From Crocinitomicaceae bacterium (lineage in GTDB: Bacteria; Bacteroidota; Bacteroidia; Flavobacteriales_D; Crocinitomicaceae), in the NCBI GenBank assembly GCA_029249445.1, contig JAQWHI010000008.1:1-55119 (forward strand): a stretch of 55,119 nucleotides of DNA, read 5' to 3'. This document shows, piece by piece, positions 36,862-46,422 of the stretch. A program made the position numbers and the translations under genes. The stretch's first letter is position 1; the number at the start of each line of letters is the position of its first letter. Under the pieces are notes generated by a model. The model did not search any database. It was not told where the DNA came from and saw only the letters and a program-made list of their open reading frames with translations.

Positions 36862-37737
36862 TTAGTAACCGTACTTCTTCAATTTCTGTTCAGAACCTCT
36901 CCAGTCTTTGTCTACTTTCACGAATGTTTCGAGGTAGACTTTGCTGTCAATGAAAGGTTCAATCTCTTTACGTGCTTCGCGGCCAATTCGTTTCAACATT
37001 TCACCACCTTTTCCGATTATGATTCCTTTTTGTGAGTTCCGCTCGACAATGATAAGGGCACGAATGCGCGTAATATCTTCTTCTTCTATGTATTCTTCAA
37101 TTTCTACCTGACAGGCGTAGGGCACTTCTTTTTGGCAGTGGATAAATATTTTTTCTCGAATGATCTCAGAGATAAAGAAGCGCATTGGTCGGTCTGTCAT
37201 GGCATCTTTGTCAAAATACGGAGGGCTTTCTGGCAGGTGTGTTCGAATTTCTTCCCATACGCCTTCGACACCGAACCCATGGAGTGCTGAAATTGGGAAA
37301 ACCCGTGCATTTGGAAGTCGGCTTTGCCAGTAGTCCAATTTTTCACCTACTTTATTTTGATCGGACAGGTCCATTTTATTGATTAGGCAGAGTACAGGAA
37401 TTTCGAGTTTTTGAATGCGTTGGAGTGTTTCTTTGTGGTTCATTTCTGTTTCACGAGAATCGGTCACGAACAGGAGTACATCTGCATCTTGAATGGATGA
37501 ATTGACATAATCCATCATGTTCTCGTGTAGCTTGTATGCTGAGTTGACTACACCTGGTGTATCTGAGAAAACAACTTGGTGTTCTGCATCGTTCACAATT
37601 CCAAGGATACGGTGCCGTGTTGTTTGTGCTTTCGAAGTAACAATAGAAAGTTTTTCACCTACGAGTCTATTCATAAGTGTTGATTTCCCAACATTTGGGC
37701 TACCTACAATATTTACAAATCCTGATTTATGTGCCAT
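36862..37737 (-). CDS. era: GTPase Era
   Basis: Era binds 16S rRNA and assists 30S maturation. I use the ATG at 37737 (291 residues, MAHKSGFVNIVGSPNVGKST) because the GTPase domain begins directly; an upstream ATG adds eight residues. The P-loop is at 12-20, the G3 motif is DTPGV, and G4 is LINKMDLSD. The C-terminal KH domain carries the VERNSQKGIIIGKGGEMLK signature. It forms an operon with der; the two related GTPases are often adjacent in Bacteroidota. Confidence 0.96.
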   Translation of the reverse strand: MAHKSGFVNIVGSPNVGKSTLMNRLVGEKLSIVTSKAQTTRHRILGIVNDAEHQVVFSDTPGVVNSAYKLHENMMDYVNSSIQDADVLLFVTDSRETEMNHKETLQRIQKLEIPVLCLINKMDLSDQNKVGEKLDYWQSRLPNARVFPISALHGFGVEGVWEEIRTHLPESPPYFDKDAMTDRPMRFFISEIIREKIFIHCQKEVPYACQVEIEEYIEEEDITRIRALIIVERNSQKGIIIGKGGEMLKRIGREARKEIEPFIDSKVYLETFVKVDKDWRGSEQKLKKYGY

Positions 37738-38168
37738 ATGCTCAATCAATTGCCGAATCAATTCGGGTCTGCAAAGAAACGTATTTTTCGATGGTTTGCC
37801 TAATAAAGTAACGATGATCTTGTGGTGTTTGGCAATCTTGAGGGGGGCAAAATGGGTATCGATTTCGCACGAGAATAAATTTTCATCAAAAAAAATCCGG
37901 ACAAAACCCCGACAAAACTCCCGTATAACAGGTGTTGGTAATTAATAAAATTTTAAATTCGGGATGGAAACTTCACGAAATTCGCGGTTCATCTGGAAGC
38001 CAATACCAATCCGCTAAACCATCACATTATTATTTTACGCGGAAAGAGTAAATTGCTGAATTCAGACTTCGCCAAAAAGGTATTGAAAGCATCGTAGTGA
38101 TTTATACTTCGATGCTTTTTTTTAAGACAAATACATGACAGCTACCATCTTACATGAGGCACTGCCGT
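37738..38168. other. Gene-free stretch with possible small RNA ending at an orphan terminator
   Basis: Both flanking genes run on the minus strand, yet the hairpin at 38086-38123 has its T-run on the plus strand. A plus-strand transcript from somewhere after about 37930 is therefore likely. It could start near a TAAATTCG box at 37955-37962, one base from consensus. The only plus-strand ORF is 18 codons starting at 37964 (METSRNSRFIWKPIPIR). The part from about 37985 to 38015 can fold into a GCGG/CCGC stem. Alternatively the hairpin weakly terminates the DUF1501 transcript. Confidence 0.45.
38086..38123 (+). terminator. Terminator-like hairpin, plus strand
   Basis: AAAGCATCG (38086-38094) pairs with CGATGCTTT (38110-38118), with two more base pairs after one mismatch, followed by T up to 38123. 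No plus-strand gene precedes it. Confidence 0.7.
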
Positions 38169-39734
38169 TTACTTGCGAATTGAGAAGCGTACTTTTCGGT
38201 CGAAGTCGTTGGAGCGGATGCGAAGAAAGTACGTTCCAGAATCGAGCTGTTCGACAGGAAGTGTCAAATGGTGTTCACCCGAATACGGGATTGTTCGACG
38301 GAATTGACCGATAAGTCGCCCTTTCAAGTCCACCATAATGAAGTCTGCCGGACCCTCGGGTAAGTTGATTTCCAGATAACTGGTTCCCGTTGATGGATTC
38401 GGATATACTTTTGCATTCAATTGCTCCTTCGGAATATCTGGTGTGCCCACGTAGATGCACGGATCCAATAAGTTCAAGTAATTGATGCCGTAGTCTTCGA
38501 AATTTTGCTCAATGTCAGGATTGGACAAACCAAACCAGTCTTTTAATAAGGTACTGTAAACATCGCGGTAATCGATTTCTTGATCGAGCCCATTGGCGTT
38601 TGTGATAAAATCATCGATGATTGGATTGTTACCAATCACCTGTTCGTTCACACATGAACCAAACAAGAACATACAGGCGGCATCGCCATGATCGGTTCCT
38701 CTTGATCCATTTTGTGCAATTTGTCGCCCGAACTCTGAAAATGTCATTCCCATCACGCGCTCGTTCAAGTTAAGCAAGTGCAAGTCCTCCTGAAATGCTG
38801 AAACAGCCGTTGAGATCTTCTCCCACAAGTTGGCATGATTTCCTTCGATGACATCAGTAGCATCAACTTGGTTGCTGTGCGTATCGAAGCCTCCAACCTC
38901 CACAACATAAATTTTGGATTGCAGTCCACCAGAAATGAGTTTTGCCACATTCTGCATGGCCAAGGATACATTGTCGGTGCCGTAATTGGTCGACAATGAA
39001 TTCCCCAGATTTACAGCATCGCTGATTCTTCCATTGTACTCATTGGTTTGTTCTCCTAAAAATTGCAGGTATTCCAAATGGTCTGCGGCATAGGAGTTCG
39101 GCGTCCCTGGAGTTGTTCCTCCAGAAATATTCGAAGTATCGTACGGATTGAGCACAGGATGGGCAAAATTGCCTTCATGGCCCTCGCAGGTACCCGATGG
39201 TGTAGTACTAAATGTAATCGCAAAAGGATCCGTTTCGTTGGCATTCGGGTAGTCCATTGGGAATCCCGGATACTCCACATCCAATACACGTCCCAACCAT
39301 CCTGTTTCACTTTCAGGATGCGTTTGATCGCCAATTCCGGACAACCAAACTTCCGTAGCCCTAAAGTGTGACCGTCCCGCTTCAGCGCCAACATTTTGAA
39401 TGATTGATAATTCGCCGTTGTTAAAGAGTTGTTGCATTCCCGTCATTTTTGGATGCAAGGCAAGATTGTATCCTGCAAGTGGCAGTAAATCACTCTGTGG
39501 GATTAGGATGTCCGGGCGCTGAATGAGTAAGTTCTCATACTGATCCACAGGAATCACCGTATTTAATCCATCATTTCCACCATTCAAACGAATGATGACC
39601 AGAGCTCTGTCGTGGTCCATCGACATCGCTTGCTGAAAAACAGGTGCCTTAAATGTTCGTGAAAATGAGAATTTACTCAGGCCAACGGCACACATCGACA
39701 AACTTCCTTTTATTAAAAAATTTCTTCTATTCAT
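38169..39734 (-). CDS. DUF1501 family protein with T9SS sorting domain
   Basis: 521 residues from the ATG at 39734, which lies 1 base after the DUF1800 stop and begins MNRRNFLIKGSLSM, a Tat-like signal. The frame is open 26 codons further upstream inside DUF1800. The body matches DUF1501, a sulfatase-like (alkaline phosphatase superfamily) family, with VIIRLNGGNDGLNTVIP early and VEVGGFDTHSNQ in the middle. The last about 80 residues, from KVYPNPSTGTSYLEINLP, form a T9SS type A sorting domain. Tat export followed by T9SS secretion of a folded protein is the likely route. It acts with its DUF1800 partner. Confidence 0.92.
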   Translation of the reverse strand: MNRRNFLIKGSLSMCAVGLSKFSFSRTFKAPVFQQAMSMDHDRALVIIRLNGGNDGLNTVIPVDQYENLLIQRPDILIPQSDLLPLAGYNLALHPKMTGMQQLFNNGELSIIQNVGAEAGRSHFRATEVWLSGIGDQTHPESETGWLGRVLDVEYPGFPMDYPNANETDPFAITFSTTPSGTCEGHEGNFAHPVLNPYDTSNISGGTTPGTPNSYAADHLEYLQFLGEQTNEYNGRISDAVNLGNSLSTNYGTDNVSLAMQNVAKLISGGLQSKIYVVEVGGFDTHSNQVDATDVIEGNHANLWEKISTAVSAFQEDLHLLNLNERVMGMTFSEFGRQIAQNGSRGTDHGDAACMFLFGSCVNEQVIGNNPIIDDFITNANGLDQEIDYRDVYSTLLKDWFGLSNPDIEQNFEDYGINYLNLLDPCIYVGTPDIPKEQLNAKVYPNPSTGTSYLEINLPEGPADFIMVDLKGRLIGQFRRTIPYSGEHHLTLPVEQLDSGTYFLRIRSNDFDRKVRFSIRK

Positions 39735-39735
39735 A

Positions 39736-41382
39736 TCAAAGAGTTTGAAAGATGTACAGCTTGAAAATAGCGGCAATCGTGTTCGTAATTTGGTTGTTAA
39801 TATCGACACCATAAGTCACAGGGTCCAACAAATAATCGTTGTAAAGTACCGTCCACTCAAAGATGGGAAGACCATCAGTAAGAATGTCTAAAAGCATCGT
39901 TCGATCACTTTGACTGACATCAATGGAAAGGAAAATTTCAAACAAATCATCCAAGACAGCATTGGCGTCATAGGGATTTGTGAGGGTGTTCAGCAAGGAA
40001 ACACCGTCGATTTCAAAAACATTCCCATCTGCGTTGTATCCGTTTCCTAAAATTTTAGCATCGATCATCGCGTACCTTTTTTGAAGGTAGACCGCACTCA
40101 ACCAGTATCTCGAGAATGCTGGTGCTTGGTAATATGCTGGCCATCCAGCAACACTTGGTGGTTCCAATATATTCATCCCAAACTGTCGGGCATCGTAATG
40201 AATTTTGTACAAAATTTTGTAGTCGCTGACTTGATTGAAATTCACTTGTGCTTCGATGGAATTGTAGATAGAGAACAAGAAATCCATCGGACTTTTCAAT
40301 AGGCATCCACGCAGTGCAACATCATAAAAATGCTGGCTCTTTAGCAGTTGCAACATCACCGGACGAATCTCAAAGTTGTTCGAAACAAGTGTGTTTGCCA
40401 TTTCACTAATGACCTGGTTCTGAACGGTCGGAGTGATGTCATTGCTTACGAAAAAATGATAAATGCTCTCACAGATGAATGAGGCAAAATCTGGTTGTGC
40501 AAAGATCGTATCGATATAGTCTTCATACTCTGTAATACCATTGGGCATGATTGTCGCCCCACCAAAATGGTACGAAAGTGTTTTTGGCGTATTGTCGTGT
40601 TTCACAGGATCGAATACCGAATATGGATCGGCAATTGTTTCACTACGAATACCCACATTTGAATAACCAGTTAGGATGCGCGCTCCTTCGGTAACATCCT
40701 GCTCGGTGTAGCGCGAGTAATCACCTGTGGCAATTTCTATTCCTTTCCCAATGGAGTAGAGCTCCAAAAGTTCACGGGAGTAATTTTCATTGGGGTCGTT
40801 GCTGACATTGTCCTCGCCATTCAAGAATTGCAACATCGCCGGTTGGATGGTCATTTCCTTTACGAGGGTTTTGAAATTCCCAAGTGTATGGCTTCGGATC
40901 AACTCAAAATAGTCGTAGAATGTACGAGCATCACTTGGCTGACTTACAGCAAAGTGGTTGTGCCAGAATACATCCATCTTTTGAGCAATTGTGGAGGTTT
41001 CCTCCATCATTTTCTTCATTTTCCATGCAGCCAATGACCGCAATCGGGTGTTGTTTACTCCACCTTTATTTGTAGGTGGATAGGTCGCGCTCACCCACGA
41101 CGTTCCAATAGCCGCGTTTGAATCTACGTCTTGATAGACCAGCGGGAAATCTGTCCACGGTGTGGCAACCAACAGTTGTTCAACTGTTGAATCCATTCCT
41201 ATGGCAATAGAATTTAGTATTTGAGGCCGTGTTGGACCAAACAACGTTCTGCGCAGTAAGTGACCCGCTTCTTCACCCGTCCAAGGACCAGAATAAGGAC
41301 TCATGCTGTAATTGCTTGGAGGAGTCTGGCTGTATGAAAGTGTGGCAATTGCGAGGAGAATTACCGATAAAATCGATCGCAT
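39736..41382 (-). CDS. DUF1800 family protein
   Basis: 548 residues with a Sec signal (MRSILSVILLAIATLSYSQ) and the DUF1800 opening EAGHLLRRTLFGPTRPQ, then MDVFWHNHF, NENYSRELLELYSIG and ILEPPSVAGWPAY in order, all typical of the family. DUF1800 and DUF1501 genes are adjacent in many bacteria and are thought to act together at the cell surface. Their biochemical activity is unknown. No T9SS tail is present here, unlike in the partner. It is the first gene of the pair. Confidence 0.9.
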   Translation of the reverse strand: MRSILSVILLAIATLSYSQTPPSNYSMSPYSGPWTGEEAGHLLRRTLFGPTRPQILNSIAIGMDSTVEQLLVATPWTDFPLVYQDVDSNAAIGTSWVSATYPPTNKGGVNNTRLRSLAAWKMKKMMEETSTIAQKMDVFWHNHFAVSQPSDARTFYDYFELIRSHTLGNFKTLVKEMTIQPAMLQFLNGEDNVSNDPNENYSRELLELYSIGKGIEIATGDYSRYTEQDVTEGARILTGYSNVGIRSETIADPYSVFDPVKHDNTPKTLSYHFGGATIMPNGITEYEDYIDTIFAQPDFASFICESIYHFFVSNDITPTVQNQVISEMANTLVSNNFEIRPVMLQLLKSQHFYDVALRGCLLKSPMDFLFSIYNSIEAQVNFNQVSDYKILYKIHYDARQFGMNILEPPSVAGWPAYYQAPAFSRYWLSAVYLQKRYAMIDAKILGNGYNADGNVFEIDGVSLLNTLTNPYDANAVLDDLFEIFLSIDVSQSDRTMLLDILTDGLPIFEWTVLYNDYLLDPVTYGVDINNQITNTIAAIFKLYIFQTL

Positions 41383-41489
41383 AGTTCAAATGTTAGATTA
41401 GAAAGATAGGAAATAAATTTAAATTCCTCATATTGAGCCTCTTTTGAGACGCATTGCCAGCTTATTTCGAATTCCTAAGAGTCCGTATT

Positions 41490-43646
41490 TTATTCAGTGA
41501 TTCCCTCCAAATCGAGAAGAAATGCGTATTCCAATGCCACTTCTTTAAAACGTTCAAAACGTCCAGAGGCCCCGCCATGACCAACATCCATATTGCAATC
41601 CATGAGCAATAGATTGTCGTCTGTTTTGAAGTCTCTTAATTTTGCGATCCACTTTGCCGGCTCCCAATATTGAACCTGACTGTCCCAATAGCCTGTTGTA
41701 ATAAGTACGTTCGGGTATTTTTTCGCTGCGACATTGTCATAGGGAGAGTACGATTTCATGTAGTCATAATATGCTTTATCTTTTGGATTTCCCCACTCAT
41801 CAAATTCTCCGGTGGTCAGTGGAATGCTTTCATCGAGCATTGTTGAAATGACATCCACAAATGGAACGCCTGCAATGACACCATGCCACAAATCGGGCTT
41901 CATGTTCATAATTGCCCCCATAAGTAAACCGCCTGCACTGCCGCCCTGCGCGTACAAGTGTCCTTTTGAGGTGTAATTTTTATCGATGAGGGATTGTCCA
42001 CAGTCGATGAAATCATAGAATGTATTTTTCTTTTTGAGCAGCTTCCCATCCTCGTACCAATCGCGACCCATGGTCTGTCCACCGCGGATGTGTGCTATTG
42101 CAAAAATGAATCCTCTGTCGAGTAAACTCAGCCGTACCGAACTAAAGTATGGATCTATAGTTGATCCGTAAGAACCATATCCATAAAGTAAGAGTGGAGC
42201 ACTTCCATCCCGTTTTGTTCCTTTTCGATAAACAATGGAAACCGGAACTTTTGCCCCATCTCGTGCCGTCACAAAAATACGTTCCGACAGATAGTTTTTT
42301 GGCTTGAAGGAGGGGTCCATCACTTCTGAACGCTTCAACAATTCTTTTTCTTTGGTATTCATGTTGTAGTCGTACACAGAATTCGGAGTGGTCAACGAGG
42401 TGTATCCGAAGCGCAAAATTTCAGTATCAAATTCAGGGTTTGTTGAGGTGTACGCCGTATATGCTGGATCGTCAAATTGAATAAAGTGTTCTGATTGATC
42501 GCCCCATTTAATGATGCGAAGGTTATTCAATCCGTTTTCACGCTCACTTACCACCATGTGGTTTTTGAAAATATCTATACCTTCCAACAAAACGTCTGAT
42601 CGGTGGGGGATGACTTCCTTCCAATTTGATTTTGCTGTGTTTGTAACGTCCGTCTTCATCAATTTGAAGTTCTTGGCATTTTCGTTGGATGTGATGTAAA
42701 AATCAGTGCCAAAATGAGAAACAGCGTATTCGTGGTTTTTTTCACGTGGAAGAATCACTTTCCAGGTTCCATTTGGCGTGTCTGCATCCAAAAATCGGTA
42801 TTCCGTTGATAGTGTTTGCCACGAACCGATCATCAAGTATTTCTCAGATTTTGTCTTGTAAATGCCGCAGCCGAAAGTCGCGTCTTTTTCTTCAAAAACC
42901 AAAACATCTTCGGATTGGTCGGTACCCAGCACATGCTTGTAAATTTGATAGCTGCGCAAGGTAACAGGATCTTTTTTCGTATAGAAAAGCGTTTTGTTGT
43001 CGTTGGCCCAAGTGGCACCACCGGTTGTGTTTTTGATTTCGTCCTTCAGCAGTTCACCCGTTGCCAAATCTTTGATGTAGAGTGTATATTCGCGTCGAGA
43101 AACAAGATCGACGCTGTATGCCATTAGCGAGTTGTTCGTACTTATACTGTAGGTTCCAATTGAAAAATAGGATTTCCCATCTCCCATCTCTGGACCATTG
43201 AGTAAGATTTCCTCTTGTGCTTTAGAGGTGTTTTTTTTCCGGCAGTAAAGCGGATAGTCTTCACCTTTTTCGAAACGCGAGTAATAGGTATATCCACGTT
43301 TTTTATAAGGCACAGATTCATCGTCTTGCTTGATCCGACCCGTGATCTCATCAAACAGGTTTTGCTGAAGCGCTTCGGTATGTTTCAGCATTTTTTTCAA
43401 GTAGTCGTTCTCTGCATTCAAATAGTCCAGAACATCTTGCGTTTGGCCGTCTGGCTTTTCCGCTTCTTTTTGTTCATCAGTCAAACGCATCCAAAAATAA
43501 TTGTCCGTTCGAGTGTCTCCATGAACGGTCATTTTTTTTGGTATTTTTTTCGCATCAGGAGGTGTAATCATATTTGGATTTGATGTAGTACAATTTGTGA
43601 GTAGAGCCGCAGCCAAAAGGGTTAAAATAGGATGTTTTATGGTCAT
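41490..43646 (-). CDS. S9 family prolyl oligopeptidase, lipoprotein
   Basis: 718 residues. A lipoprotein signal with lipobox LTNC (Cys19) is followed by a seven-bladed propeller (about 50-430), then the alpha/beta hydrolase domain. The catalytic triad is Ser570 (QGGSAGG), Asp655 (YWDSQVQ) and His690 (VGHGGASGR), matching oligopeptidase B/PtrB-like enzymes, which cut short peptides after basic residues. Lipidation puts it in the periplasm or on the outer membrane rather than in the cytoplasm. It stands alone, with about 100 bases free on the 3' side. Confidence 0.95.
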   Translation of the reverse strand: MTIKHPILTLLAAALLTNCTTSNPNMITPPDAKKIPKKMTVHGDTRTDNYFWMRLTDEQKEAEKPDGQTQDVLDYLNAENDYLKKMLKHTEALQQNLFDEITGRIKQDDESVPYKKRGYTYYSRFEKGEDYPLYCRKKNTSKAQEEILLNGPEMGDGKSYFSIGTYSISTNNSLMAYSVDLVSRREYTLYIKDLATGELLKDEIKNTTGGATWANDNKTLFYTKKDPVTLRSYQIYKHVLGTDQSEDVLVFEEKDATFGCGIYKTKSEKYLMIGSWQTLSTEYRFLDADTPNGTWKVILPREKNHEYAVSHFGTDFYITSNENAKNFKLMKTDVTNTAKSNWKEVIPHRSDVLLEGIDIFKNHMVVSERENGLNNLRIIKWGDQSEHFIQFDDPAYTAYTSTNPEFDTEILRFGYTSLTTPNSVYDYNMNTKEKELLKRSEVMDPSFKPKNYLSERIFVTARDGAKVPVSIVYRKGTKRDGSAPLLLYGYGSYGSTIDPYFSSVRLSLLDRGFIFAIAHIRGGQTMGRDWYEDGKLLKKKNTFYDFIDCGQSLIDKNYTSKGHLYAQGGSAGGLLMGAIMNMKPDLWHGVIAGVPFVDVISTMLDESIPLTTGEFDEWGNPKDKAYYDYMKSYSPYDNVAAKKYPNVLITTGYWDSQVQYWEPAKWIAKLRDFKTDDNLLLMDCNMDVGHGGASGRFERFKEVALEYAFLLDLEGITE

Positions 43647-43720
43647 GGTACTCTCGTTTTTATTTGGAGCGTTAAGTTAAATAATTTATTGTTTGGTTGT
43701 TTAGAAAAAAGTAGTTTCTA

Positions 43721-46333
43721 TTAGCGTTGTTGTATGTGTCCTTTTTTTGTCTTTGGAATGTCAAATATCCAAGAGTAATGCCCTATGTAATGTGCGTTGA
43801 AGAAGCCCATTTTTGAGTAGAGTTGTTCAGGTATGTACACACGGTTTCTATTGGGCAATCCATTGATTTTTGACTGAGGAGCAATCCCGTCGAGTAAACA
43901 GGGGGCATTTAGTCTGTGTGCTTGAAAATTACTTCCGTAGTGCCACACCTCTTGCCATTCGGAGAAATTGATGGTTCCAGTAGCTGCATTTTCTGGTGCA
44001 ATAATGTACAATCCGCCAAAGTGAATCTTACCACGGAGTTCTTCCAAAATACCAAGTGCATAGGCAAACCCCATACTGTGCGCTATAACAAATAGCGTGT
44101 CATTGAACGATTTGTTTGGTATTTCATTGAATATTTGTATCAAATTTCGTCCTGCGATACGGCCATTGTTTTTACGTTCGCCAAACCCTTTTTTGTTTGG
44201 CTCCAAGTGGTGCAAATCAACAGTGTTGATTTCACGACGAAGCCCAAAGAGTGACCATTTTTTCTCACTTTTTTTGCAGGTGTGCTGCTTCGGTTTTGCA
44301 CAACGCTTCGGATATACACGCGATAATTGTGTAAAGTCAATTAAACTTTCGTGGTTGGATGTTGCAACAGAATGGTGCCCATCCGCATAAAACGATTCGC
44401 TTGGGTTTAGACGTTTCTCAAAAAGCAGATTGATTGCATTTGACGACTCCCAATAATTGTAGCGGTCGAACGAGTAGATCAAGTTTTTACTGTCCTCAAA
44501 TTCCAATCCATTTTCAAGGATGTCGTTAAAGTTTTCTTCAAATGTTGACCCGAGTGCCGTGGGACGGTACCCATTTACAAAAAGTAATAGCCGTTTTGAC
44601 GGATCCTTTAGCTTAAGTTTGTCGGTGATTTCATTGCCCAAGTGATTGTACACTTCTTGTTTTTCAATGCCTCCATCTTTTCTTTTGTGGGTGACTACAA
44701 AATAATGACTTGAGGCGTATTTTTTGAAGTTCATTGTTGCCACATGCAAGGTGTCTGAATCTCCAGTCAGCCTACATTTTTGTTTCCCTTCATTGTTGGT
44801 GTCAAGGGTGAGATACAAGACACGTTTTTTCCGATTGATTGACCATTCATTGCCTCGTTTAATCAAAATCTCAGAGCCCATATTAGCTTCTTGTTTGCGG
44901 CGCTTGTTTACGTTGTTACGAATTTCAATACTTGTATCATGAAGGGTCATTCCGTTCAGATAATCCAAGGTGCCTTCTTTGACTTCAAACAAATAATAAC
45001 CCTCATTGACCAAAAGAAAAATACCGTAATACCCAAACAGGAAAGTACAGAAGAACACAGTTCGAATGGTCCAGCGTGTCACTTTGTAGCGGGTGAAGAA
45101 ATTTGTTTTACGCCGCCAGCGTCTGTAGAGGAATACGATCAATGAACCAAGAACGAGTATGCCCAACAAATGAAGGGTGCAAATTTCGTATGCGAAGAGG
45201 GTGAACAACGGTACAAATAAAAAGTTATCGATGTCGAGGTGAAGCGAATAGGTATTGCGCTTAAAAGGGCGTTTAATCGAGTTTTTTACAGTGGTTCCCC
45301 TCATTATAATCGCTCCGTTGTGGTCTTCTTCCCACAAATAATAGGCGATGATTCCATTGTTGGTTCGCACATCTTCGTAATCGTCATAATAAGAAATCAC
45401 CCCGGCACGCGAACGGAGGTGTTTCCATTGTTTGTGTGTCAGGTGTCTGCCATTTAAATCCATCAAATTGGGAGTGCTTCCTGGTTTTGGGTCGTTCTTT
45501 TTCCAGCTTTCATCAAGTCCTCCCATTGCCACTGCAAGTTCACGTGCCACAGTGCGAAATAATGTTGGTGATGTATACTTCACGAATGAAATGGCTTTGT
45601 TTCTTACGGTATAAGATGTGATACTATCGTTGATGAATCCGTTGATAAGAAAAACAAAATAGGGTCTGTTTTTCATTGGGTGTGCCTCAAAATAGTCCTC
45701 GCGAAGTTCAATCATTTGATTGGTGAATCGATCCCGGTTTGGGCTCGGATTTGAGAGCAGTTCTTCATTGAATTCTTTTGGCGTGAACGGAGGTTGAATG
45801 CGCAATGAAAGTGAGATCGCAGCTTGTCCATAGATGCGATTCAAATAAGTACTTAAACTGTCTGCATCGATACTTACATCGAAGAGTGGAACAACAACAA
45901 CTTCGATTGGATCAACGGGATATACAGCAACGTGTAGTTTTCCAACTAAGGTTTCGTTTTTGAATACACGCATCCAATAGCTCGCATCCATTGCTGGAAG
46001 GGATAACGAGAAGGTATCTTTATTTATTTGCTGATAAAAGAGCTGATGACTCGAATCTTGGATGATAAAATCCAGGGAATCGATGGTATAGGGGGAAATG
46101 AATTGCACCGAGTCTCTCGTATCTTTTGCAACCGATTTGTGTGCAACAAAATAGGGTATTGAGTCTTCAAGTACCTCGTATTCGTTTTTCCATTCTGCTG
46201 CTGCAAATGCATCAAATCCAACGCTCCCATTCGAAATAAACCGAATTTTTTCAGTTGAAGTTTGTCCATAACTCAATTTGATCGTCAATAAGATGAAAAT
46301 CGAAAGAAGTGGTTTTATGTAACGAATCAACAT
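43721..46333 (-). CDS. Large membrane protein with worn metzincin-like segment and serine-hydrolase domain, unrecognised family
   Basis: The ATG at 46333 gives a signal-like N-terminus (MLIRYIKPLLSIFILLTIKLSYGQ); the frame is open 29 codons further up. The product has 870 residues. A strand-rich exported part (25-150) leads to a segment (150-310) that aligns by eye with metzincin proteases at its end (TPNLMDLNGRHLTHKQW at 287-303, like NLMD..G..LT..QW). The HExxH helix is replaced by TVARELAVAMGGLDES (261-276), so zinc binding is lost. Hydrophobic helices follow at about 370-403 and 424-445, with a basic loop between. The C-terminal part has RLLLFVNGYRP (581-591) and a nucleophile motif AHSMG with Ser753; His852 (GHYSW) may complete the site. 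I know no named family with this layout. Confidence 0.75.
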   Translation of the reverse strand: MLIRYIKPLLSIFILLTIKLSYGQTSTEKIRFISNGSVGFDAFAAAEWKNEYEVLEDSIPYFVAHKSVAKDTRDSVQFISPYTIDSLDFIIQDSSHQLFYQQINKDTFSLSLPAMDASYWMRVFKNETLVGKLHVAVYPVDPIEVVVVPLFDVSIDADSLSTYLNRIYGQAAISLSLRIQPPFTPKEFNEELLSNPSPNRDRFTNQMIELREDYFEAHPMKNRPYFVFLINGFINDSITSYTVRNKAISFVKYTSPTLFRTVARELAVAMGGLDESWKKNDPKPGSTPNLMDLNGRHLTHKQWKHLRSRAGVISYYDDYEDVRTNNGIIAYYLWEEDHNGAIIMRGTTVKNSIKRPFKRNTYSLHLDIDNFLFVPLFTLFAYEICTLHLLGILVLGSLIVFLYRRWRRKTNFFTRYKVTRWTIRTVFFCTFLFGYYGIFLLVNEGYYLFEVKEGTLDYLNGMTLHDTSIEIRNNVNKRRKQEANMGSEILIKRGNEWSINRKKRVLYLTLDTNNEGKQKCRLTGDSDTLHVATMNFKKYASSHYFVVTHKRKDGGIEKQEVYNHLGNEITDKLKLKDPSKRLLLFVNGYRPTALGSTFEENFNDILENGLEFEDSKNLIYSFDRYNYWESSNAINLLFEKRLNPSESFYADGHHSVATSNHESLIDFTQLSRVYPKRCAKPKQHTCKKSEKKWSLFGLRREINTVDLHHLEPNKKGFGERKNNGRIAGRNLIQIFNEIPNKSFNDTLFVIAHSMGFAYALGILEELRGKIHFGGLYIIAPENAATGTINFSEWQEVWHYGSNFQAHRLNAPCLLDGIAPQSKINGLPNRNRVYIPEQLYSKMGFFNAHYIGHYSWIFDIPKTKKGHIQQR

Positions 46334-46422
46334 TAAATTGGTGCGAATATGTGTGCAAGATAGGAACGATTTATCGATTGAATAAATTTTTCCTTCAGTT
46401 GCACTCGCAATTCGATTCAATT

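Noticed and set aside
45432..45614. Plus-strand ORFs inside the large membrane protein gene
   Set aside because: These are antisense shadows; the minus-strand frame has coherent domains throughout.
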